From positions 1 to 12,216 of the forward strand of contig REAQ01000273.1 of the NCBI GenBank assembly GCA_004294195.1: 12,216 nucleotides of DNA, written 5' to 3'. Source of the DNA: Sphingobacteriales bacterium (lineage in GTDB: Bacteria; Bacteroidota; Bacteroidia; Chitinophagales; Chitinophagaceae). Both the position numbers and the translations under genes were made by a program. The stretch's first letter is position 1, and each line of letters starts with the position of its first letter. The notes below the pieces were generated by a model. That model saw nothing but the letters and a program-made list of their open reading frames with translations. It was not told the DNA's origin and did not search any database. This document shows, in pieces, positions 7,239-12,216 of the stretch.

Positions 7239-7744
7239 TGAATATTACAAATATCGAATTCAAAGCAAGCGTGAATGATCTTGCTGCAGCGGAAACCAAA
7301 CTTCAAACACTTTCGCCCATTTACAAAGGTCTTGATCACCAGGTGGACACTTATTTCAATGTTCCCCACGGCCGTCTCAAACTCAGAGAAGGGAACATCG
7401 AGCATGCCCTGATTCAATACCATCGGGATAATCTGGCTGGCGCCAAGAAATCGTCTGTGGTCCTTTATAAACACAAGCCTGATCCTGCCCTGAAACAGAT
7501 CCTGACCTTGCAGTTTGGTATATGGAAGGTTGTAGACAAACAACGAAAGATCTACTTTATTGATCATGTTAAGTTTCACTTTGATCAGGTCCTGGGGCTC
7601 GGCGAGTTCATGGAGGTGGAAGTGATCAATGAAAACAACCGATTTACGACTGCAGAACTACAGGATGAATGTAATAGATGGGTAAACTTTTTTCAAATTC
7701 AACCTGATCAGTTTCTTGTTTCATCTTACAGTGATATGGTGTAG
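7238..7744 (+). CDS. CYTH-domain protein (triphosphate tunnel fold)
   Basis: A cytoplasmic-looking protein of 168 residues with no signal peptide. It matches the CYTH / class IV adenylate cyclase-like superfamily in order: NIEFKA (5-10) at the ExExK position, DTYF (37-40), GRLKLREG (45-52), VVDKQRKIYF (98-107), HFDQVLGLGEFMEVEV (114-129) and a final SSYSDMV. The superfamily binds triphosphate substrates and metal in a beta tunnel; activities include adenylate cyclase, thiamine triphosphatase and inorganic triphosphatase. The first acidic residue of ExExK is Asn5 here, while Glu7 and Lys9 remain. Activity cannot be assigned. The TAATG junction with the upstream barrel gene fixes the start at 7238. 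Confidence 0.85.
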   Translation: MNITNIEFKASVNDLAAAETKLQTLSPIYKGLDHQVDTYFNVPHGRLKLREGNIEHALIQYHRDNLAGAKKSSVVLYKHKPDPALKQILTLQFGIWKVVDKQRKIYFIDHVKFHFDQVLGLGEFMEVEVINENNRFTTAELQDECNRWVNFFQIQPDQFLVSSYSDMV

Positions 7745-7797
7745 TTTAAAAAATTAATTGTAGTTTCTCGCTTTACTAATCTTCAACTGAATCCTCT

Positions 7798-9117
7798 ATG
7801 CGATTGCTACTTGTTTTTCTATGCATAATTCTTCCTACGATCATGAGGGCACAGAATCAAATCCTCATCAACAATGTCATTATTTTCAACGGTCAAGAAG
7901 AAAAAACATTCAAGGGTAATGTTTTGATCGAGGGGGAAATGATTAGTAAAATCTCTGCATCACCAATCATCACTAACAAATCGGCCAATGTAACCATCAT
8001 TGATGGTAAAGGAAAATTCCTCATGCCTGGTCTTATAGATGCGCATGTTCATGTCATGATGGAATCAATGTCATTACAATTAGCGATGGCGTCTGAAATC
8101 GGGTATATTAACCTCGTTGCCGCAGATGCGGCCAGGAAACAATTACTCAGGGGATTCACTACTGTAAGAGATCTCGGCGGCGCCTCTTTAAATCTCAAAA
8201 AAGCCATTGATCAAGGGCTTGCAGAAGGCCCCAGAATTTATCCTAGCGGTGCCATTATTTCTCAAACAGGTGGCCATGGCGATTTCGGTCTTCCTACTGA
8301 TGTACCCAGGGACCCAAGTGCGCCCCTATCCTATATGGAAAGGGCTGGAATGGCCAGCATTGCAGATGGTGCCGATGAGGTCCTCAAAAGGTCAAGAGAA
8401 CAACTCAGGCAAGGCGCTTGTCAATTAAAACTAATGGCCGGTGGAGGTGTATCATCAAACTATGATCCACTTGATGTTGCGCAGTATTCAGAAGATGAAT
8501 TCAAAGCCGCCGTTCTAGCAGCAGAAAACTGGGGTACCTATGTTACGGTACACGCCTACACTCCCCGGGCTATACAAACTGCTATCAAAGCCGGTGTAAA
8601 ATGTATAGATCATGGGCAGTTAATGGACGAAACCACCGCAAAATTAATGGCTGATAAGAAAATCTGGTTGTCGTTACAACCTTTTGTGGAAGACGGAGCC
8701 TCCGCATTTGCGGAAGGTTCACCCAACCGAATTAAACAAAAAGAGATGTTCAGTGGGACAGAAAATGCCTATATGCTGGCGAAAAAATATAAAATCAAAA
8801 CTGCCTTTGGAACCGATATTCTGTTTGAGCCTAACAACGCCGTAAAACAGGGACAAAAACTCGCAACCCTTGCGCGTTGGTACAGTAACTTCGAAATTTT
8901 GAAAATGGCCACAGCAGACAATGCAGAATTACTTGCCATGAGCGGCCCCAGAAATCCTTACCCGGGCAAACTTGGCGTAATTGAAGAAAAAGCTTACGCT
9001 GATCTGATCCTGGTCGATGGAAATCCATTAACTGACATCAAATTGGTTGAAGATCCGGGGAAGAATTTTCTTCTGATCATGAAAAGTGGTAAGATCTATA
9101 AGAACACGATCAAATAA
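7798..9117 (+). CDS. Secreted metal-dependent amidohydrolase
   Basis: A 439-residue amidohydrolase-superfamily enzyme with a signal peptide (MRLLLVFLCIILPTIMRAQ), so periplasmic or secreted. The binuclear metal site is complete: DAHVH with His83 and His85, Lys211 in QLKLMAGGG as the likely carboxylated lysine, His252 in VHAY, His272 in DHG and Asp340 in FGTD. This layout matches the imidazolonepropionase-like / Xaa-Pro dipeptidase-like group. Members hydrolyse N-acyl or peptide-like amide bonds; the substrate here is unknown. The gene is AT-richer than neighbours: hand counts of four 60-base lines gave 19, 24, 26 and 24 GC against 34 and 41 in two lines of mrp. It follows the CYTH gene after 53 AT-rich bases and may have its own promoter. 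Confidence 0.93.
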   Translation: MRLLLVFLCIILPTIMRAQNQILINNVIIFNGQEEKTFKGNVLIEGEMISKISASPIITNKSANVTIIDGKGKFLMPGLIDAHVHVMMESMSLQLAMASEIGYINLVAADAARKQLLRGFTTVRDLGGASLNLKKAIDQGLAEGPRIYPSGAIISQTGGHGDFGLPTDVPRDPSAPLSYMERAGMASIADGADEVLKRSREQLRQGACQLKLMAGGGVSSNYDPLDVAQYSEDEFKAAVLAAENWGTYVTVHAYTPRAIQTAIKAGVKCIDHGQLMDETTAKLMADKKIWLSLQPFVEDGASAFAEGSPNRIKQKEMFSGTENAYMLAKKYKIKTAFGTDILFEPNNAVKQGQKLATLARWYSNFEILKMATADNAELLAMSGPRNPYPGKLGVIEEKAYADLILVDGNPLTDIKLVEDPGKNFLLIMKSGKIYKNTIK

Positions 9118-9735
9118 TCACTTCCGGCTTTTTCGCATCTCCGCAGCAATGGCTTGAGCCTGGGCATCGCCTTCCAAAAGTTTATTGATGATCTGTTCAT
9201 AAGTAACATCGTCCTTGTTCTGGCTGAGTTTGAAAACATGATCTATGTTATCCACTTTGATCTCAAAAGCCACAATGGCTTTGGAGAGCCGGTGTACATA
9301 TTCCTCACCCATTTTATCAAACCCTGCAGGCGAGTCCGGATTATTTTCGAAATGATCAGTCGTCCGTTTAAGGATATCCAACAGCGCCTGCTGATCCGTG
9401 AACCGAATCCCGCCGGATGCATGCACAGTCATATAGTTCCAAGTAGAAGCCTGATCTGGCTTCGTGTACCAACTGGCACTGATATACGCATGGGCACCAT
9501 GAAAAACAGCCATCACTTGCGGATTCTCTTCAAAAGCCAGGTGATGGTCTGATGACCGCATGATGTGACCGCTGAGGATTAGCTCACCTTCTACCTGATC
9601 CACAAAAACAGGCACATGGGTAGCTACCGGCTTCCCTTGCGCATCTGCCCCACAGAGCGTTACAAAAGAATGCTCCTTCATAAATGCAAGGATCTTCAAC
9701 GGGTCCTTTACCTTGAAATGAGAAAGATTATACAT
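9118..9735 (-). CDS. PaiB-like FMN-binding protein
   Basis: A 205-residue protein of the FMN-binding negative transcriptional regulator family (PaiB, FMN_bind_2). Family signatures are ATHVPVF (38-44), GHIMRS (56-61), VFHGAHAYISASWY (77-90), TWNYMTVHASG (98-108) and KLSQNK (169-174). The fold is a flavin-binding split barrel. PaiB of Bacillus is linked to repression of sporulation and protease genes, but most family members have no tested role, so a regulatory function is not assured. The ATG at 9735 is chosen because the homology begins there; longer starts would run into the mrp gene. It follows mrp by ten bases and is probably co-transcribed with it. Its stop directly abuts the stop of the convergent amidohydrolase gene. 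Confidence 0.92.
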   Translation of the reverse strand: MYNLSHFKVKDPLKILAFMKEHSFVTLCGADAQGKPVATHVPVFVDQVEGELILSGHIMRSSDHHLAFEENPQVMAVFHGAHAYISASWYTKPDQASTWNYMTVHASGGIRFTDQQALLDILKRTTDHFENNPDSPAGFDKMGEEYVHRLSKAIVAFEIKVDNIDHVFKLSQNKDDVTYEQIINKLLEGDAQAQAIAAEMRKSRK

Positions 9736-9745
9736 AAGGCTTTCT

Positions 9746-10840
9746 TCAAACCACCACTTCCAGCACCTTCGTAGCTTCCATATTGGCATTGCGCATGGAA
9801 ATGCTACGTACGGCCTGTCCGGCAAAATCAATGAAGGCCTTTTTGGTAATGGCATCATCCCCGGCCATAATGGGAACGCCTTTGTCGCCGCCCTCACGGA
9901 TACCCTGCACCAACGGTATTTCGCCGAGGAATGGAATATCGTATTGATCGGCCATTTTCCGGCCACCTTCTTTTCCGAAAATATAGTATCGGTTATTGGG
10001 TAGTTCCGCCGGTGTGAACCATGCCATATTCTCTACCAGTCCAATGATAGGCACTTTGATCTGCGCCTGCCCAAACATCGCGATGGCCTTGCGGGCATCT
10101 GCCAGGGCCACATCCTGCGGGGTGGTGACGATGATGGCACCTGTTACCGGAACAGTTTGCACCAGGGTCAGGTGAATATCGCCCGTACCCGGCGGCATAT
10201 CTATCACCAGGTAATCCAGTTCCTCCCAATATACGTCGGTCACAAACTGGCGGATCGCTGAGCTGGCCATCGGACCTCTCCATACTACGGCGCTTTTTTC
10301 ATCAACCAGGAAGCCAATACTCATGAGCTTGATGCCAAACTTCTCGATGGGCACAATCATATCCTTTCCATCGATATTGGTCATCAAAGGCCGATCTCCT
10401 TTCAATCCGAACATAATCGGAACGGAAGGACCATAGATATCGGCATCCATCAGGCCCACCTTTGCGCCGCCCTGGGCCAGCGACAAAGCCAGGTTGGCAG
10501 ACACCGTGGATTTACCCACGCCACCCTTGCCACTGACTACGGCAATGATATTTTTCACTTTCGAAAGCAACGCTTTCCCATCGAGCCTATTGGTGGTGGT
10601 ATTGGCTGTAAATTTCACCGTGATCACCGCATCCGGGTTCACTTTTTCACGGATGGCCGCTTCGCAATCCATCCTGATTTTCTCCTTTAAAGGGCAAGCC
10701 GGTGTGGTGAGAACGATGGTGAACCTAACCTGGTTTCCATCGATCTGAATATCCTGTATCATGTTGAGGGTCACCAGGTCTTTGTGCAAATCCGGCTCCT
10801 GAACATGGCTAAGTGCCTGTAAAATATCCTGCTGCGTCAT
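9746..10840 (-). CDS. mrp: Mrp/ApbC-family iron-sulfur carrier ATPase
   Basis: A cytoplasmic P-loop ATPase of 364 residues that carries or delivers iron-sulfur clusters. The N-terminal DUF59/MIP18 domain (about 1-80) includes TTPACPLKEKI with Cys49. The NTPase domain has the deviant Walker A GKGGVGKS (104-111), MDADIYGPS (131-139), WRGPMASSAI (187-196) and Walker B VIDMPPGTGD (212-221). The C-terminal CxxC that binds the bridging cluster in classical Mrp proteins is absent: that segment reads ENMAWFTPAELPNNRYY (270-286). I recall the same variant in other Bacteroidota. A TTG start at 10876 is rejected because it overlaps the predicted -7 promoter element; the ATG at 10840 starts MTQQDIL, as in relatives. 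The PaiB-like gene follows after ten bases. Confidence 0.95.
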   Translation of the reverse strand: MTQQDILQALSHVQEPDLHKDLVTLNMIQDIQIDGNQVRFTIVLTTPACPLKEKIRMDCEAAIREKVNPDAVITVKFTANTTTNRLDGKALLSKVKNIIAVVSGKGGVGKSTVSANLALSLAQGGAKVGLMDADIYGPSVPIMFGLKGDRPLMTNIDGKDMIVPIEKFGIKLMSIGFLVDEKSAVVWRGPMASSAIRQFVTDVYWEELDYLVIDMPPGTGDIHLTLVQTVPVTGAIIVTTPQDVALADARKAIAMFGQAQIKVPIIGLVENMAWFTPAELPNNRYYIFGKEGGRKMADQYDIPFLGEIPLVQGIREGGDKGVPIMAGDDAITKKAFIDFAGQAVRSISMRNANMEATKVLEVVV

Positions 10841-10873
10841 ATTCAATGAATTGTTAAAGAATTTATCGCGGTG

Positions 10874-10881
10874 CAAAGGTA
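10874..10881 (-). promoter_or_regulatory. Bacteroidota-type -7 element for mrp
   Basis: Read on the minus strand, 10881-10874 is TACCTTTG, an exact match to the TAnnTTTG -7 consensus of the Bacteroidota primary sigma factor. It lies 33 bases upstream of the mrp ATG, leaving a leader of roughly 27 bases. No clear TTG was found at the expected -33 distance, so the call rests on the -7 element and its position. Confidence 0.5.
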
Positions 10882-10894
10882 ACCATTGAACCTG

Positions 10895-10902
10895 TTACTT
10901 TG
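10895..10902 (+). promoter_or_regulatory. Possible -7 element for the carboxypeptidase-regulatory-like gene
   Basis: TTACTTTG at 10895-10902 matches TAnnTTTG at five of six fixed positions. It lies 37 bases before the chosen ATG at 10940 and back-to-back with the mrp element. A -33 TTG is not evident. Transcription from here would start near 10908, ruling out the TTG start at 10886 but leaving the ATG at 10916 possible. Confidence 0.3.
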
Positions 10903-10939
10903 TTTATTGAGAAAGATGGATGTAAATTGCCCCCAGCCC

Positions 10940-11581
10940 ATGGTTAAAACTTTACGATATTTTGTCATATTGATCGCCTTCTTTGCACCCGTTGCGGTGA
11001 AGGCCCAGTTCGAGACTTTTAAAGACACCGTTGTGCAGTTGTATGGTGTAGTCATGACGGCCGACAGTCTCCGCGGACTGCCCTCCGTTTCTGTGGTGGT
11101 CAAGGGTACCGGAAGAGGTACCATCACCAATGGCCAGGGCGTGTTTTCGATAGTAGTGATGAAGGGAGATAAGGTGGAGTTCAGCTCCGTTGGGTACAAG
11201 CCCATCACAGCCACTATCCCTTTCAACATTGAAGGCAACCAATACTCGGTAGTTCAACTAATGGTTACAGATACCGTCTACCTTCCGGCTACCATTATTA
11301 AAGCCATACCCACGCGGGAACAGTTTGAAAGAGATTTTGTGAACACTCCCGTTCCGGATGATGATATTGAAATCGCGAGGCAGAACAATGACGAAGCCAA
11401 ACGGCGAATCCTTGCCCGCTCCCTGCCTTCAGATGGCAAGGAAGCTACCAACTACGCATTGAAGCAGTCTTCCCAGCGCTATTATTACAGTGGCCAGGCG
11501 CCGCCGATGAACATCTTAAACCCAGTGGCATGGGGTGAGTTTGTGAAGGCCTGGAAGCGCGGCGATTTTAAGAAGAAATAG
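10940..11581 (+). CDS. Secreted CarboxypepD_reg-like domain protein
   Basis: A 213-residue exported protein. The signal peptide is MVKTLRYFVILIAFFAPVAVKAQ (1-23). Residues about 33-110 form a carboxypeptidase D regulatory-like beta sandwich: LYGVVMTADSLRGLPSVSVVVKGTGRGTITN, GVFSIVVMKGDKVEFSSVGYK. This is the same module found at the N-terminus of SusC/TonB-dependent receptors. Here no receptor barrel follows. Instead there is a charged, probably helical region (125-170) and a C-terminus NILNPVAWGEFVKAWKRGDFKKK (191-213) of unknown role. The ATG at 10940 is chosen because it gives a clean signal peptide; an in-frame ATG at 10916 is the alternative. It is divergent from mrp (99-base gap) and convergent with hbd. 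It may be a stand-alone surface or scaffold protein. Confidence 0.8.
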   Translation: MVKTLRYFVILIAFFAPVAVKAQFETFKDTVVQLYGVVMTADSLRGLPSVSVVVKGTGRGTITNGQGVFSIVVMKGDKVEFSSVGYKPITATIPFNIEGNQYSVVQLMVTDTVYLPATIIKAIPTREQFERDFVNTPVPDDDIEIARQNNDEAKRRILARSLPSDGKEATNYALKQSSQRYYYSGQAPPMNILNPVAWGEFVKAWKRGDFKKK

Positions 11582-11591
11582 GGTGTTTGTT

Positions 11592-11661
11592 TAGGGTGAG
11601 TGTTTAGGGTGAGTGTTTAGTTAGCGTTTAGACTAAAACCTCACCCTATAGCCTCACCCTA
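11592..11661. terminator. Double inverted repeat, likely bidirectional terminator
   Basis: TAGGGTGAG occurs at 11592-11600 and 11605-11613, and its exact reverse complement CTCACCCTA at 11640-11648 and 11653-11661. Both pairs are spaced by 13 bases, so two nine-base stems stack into one long hairpin with a four-by-four mismatch between them. The loop contains a further small GTTTAG/CTAAA pairing. It sits between two convergent genes, and its right arm includes the hbd stop codon (11661-11659). No strong U tract follows in either direction, so termination is inferred from position and structure. The 13-base tandem arrangement links it to the other spacer repeats. Confidence 0.6.
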
Positions 11662-12123
11662 GTATTTATAAAACCCTTCCTTCGTCTTCACCCCCATCTT
11701 CCCCGCCGTTACCATATTCACCAGCAAAGGACAAGGTGCATATTTGGGATTACCGAAACCATCATGCAGTACACGCAGGATAGCGAGGCAAACATCGAGA
11801 CCAATAAAGTCAGCAAGTTGCAATGGACCCATCGGATGCGCCATGCCCAGTTTCATGACGGTATCAATTTCTTCTTTCGCGGCAACGCCTTCGTAAAGGG
11901 TGTAGATCGCTTCATTGATCATCGGCATCAAAATCCTGTTGGCTACAAAACCCGGATAATCATTCACCACACAAGGCAGTTTTTCCAGTGATTTGGTTGC
12001 GGCAACAATAGCTTCCGTCACTTCCGGAGCTGTCCCGTATCCATTGATGATCTCTACCAGTTTCATCACAGGCACAGGATTCATGAAGTGCATCCCAATG
12101 ACTTTCTCCGGACGCTTTGTCAA
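11659..12123 (-). pseudogene. hbd: 3' half of 3-hydroxybutyryl-CoA dehydrogenase
   Basis: About 153 residues matching the C-terminal part of 3-hydroxybutyryl-CoA dehydrogenase (Hbd/PaaH), which oxidises or reduces 3-hydroxyacyl-CoA with NAD(P) in fatty-acid or butyrate metabolism. Counting from the first codon of the open stretch, [10 protein letters not shown] carries the catalytic His12, KLVEII the partner Glu24 and GFVANRI the conserved Asn62. The spacing matches His138, Glu150 and Asn188 of the clostridial enzyme as I recall it. The end, [11 protein letters not shown], is a normal C-terminus. The first roughly 127 residues, including the Rossmann NAD-binding domain, are missing: homology stops at TKRPEKV, and the same frame reads TGA at 12126-12124. 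No functional enzyme is expected from this copy alone. An assembly join or contig edge is an equally good explanation. Confidence 0.8.
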
Positions 12124-12216
12124 TCATACAGGCCTCTCTGCACAACACAGATACCAGGGTCCTCATCTCCTGAACGAGATGGTTGGGGAACGGCGAGGCC
12201 TTCGTCATCCGCCAGG
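12124..12216. other. Unassigned sequence upstream of the hbd break
   Basis: Where the NAD-binding half of hbd should continue, the hbd frame has stops at 12126-12124, near 12165 and near 12207. Another minus-strand frame is open from an ATG at 12208 and runs into hbd out of frame. I recognise no protein in any of the six frames. The piece is too short to say more. Confidence 0.4.

Noticed and set aside
9736..9966. Extended N-terminus of the PaiB-like protein reaching into mrp
   Set aside because: The family homology begins at MYNLSHF (ATG at 9735), and the extension is out-of-frame translation of the conserved end of mrp.
10886..10939. Upstream TTG or ATG (10916) starts for the carboxypeptidase-regulatory-like protein
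   Set aside because: They would place extra polar residues before a clean signal peptide, and the TTG overlaps the possible -7 element. The ATG at 10916 is less likely but not excluded.

Overview
The window looks like chromosomal DNA of a Bacteroidota bacterium, most likely of the Chitinophagaceae/Sphingobacteriia type. This rests on the gene families (a HupE/UreJ - M1 peptidase block beside a DUF6702-like protein, a CarboxypepD_reg-like secreted protein, signal peptides ending in AQ), the lack of clear Shine-Dalgarno sequences, and a TAnnTTTG-type -7 element before mrp. The assignment is inferred from content; no rRNA or other marker gene is present. Coding density is very high and no gap exceeds about 100 bases. 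No tRNA, rRNA, CRISPR array or insertion sequence was seen.

Left block (1-6224), all on the minus strand. Read in transcription order: a HupE/UreJ-type membrane protein, a secreted M1-family metallopeptidase, a secreted SGNH/GDSL hydrolase broken by one in-frame TAA, a lipoprotein zinc metalloprotease, an atypical short-chain dehydrogenase (SDR), kynureninase (kynU), and the first 11 codons of another gene overlapping kynU. The first four are tightly packed (gaps or overlaps of -4 to 12 bases) and form an envelope/secreted-hydrolase operon. The last three look like part of a tryptophan/kynurenine catabolic group and are set apart by two spacers made of short heptamer arrays.

Middle block (6268-9117), plus strand, divergent from HupE across 43 bases: a DUF6702-like secreted protein, a small outer-membrane beta-barrel protein, a CYTH-domain protein joined to it by a TAATG overlap, and a secreted metal-dependent amidohydrolase that is visibly more AT-rich than its surroundings.

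Right block (9118-12216): on the minus strand mrp, then a PaiB-like FMN-binding protein whose stop codon abuts the amidohydrolase stop with no spacer. Divergent from mrp is a secreted carboxypeptidase-regulatory-like protein on the plus strand. It converges, across a double inverted repeat, on the 3' half of a 3-hydroxybutyryl-CoA dehydrogenase gene whose homology stops abruptly near 12120.

Most of this is ordinary Bacteroidota gene content. The best leads are the nonsense-interrupted SGNH hydrolase with a restart codon just after the stop, the abrupt truncation of hbd, the family of alternating heptamer arrays in three spacers, and the possibility that the DUF6702 protein and HupE are split halves of one system. 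I did not find convincing evidence for a wholly new biological system.
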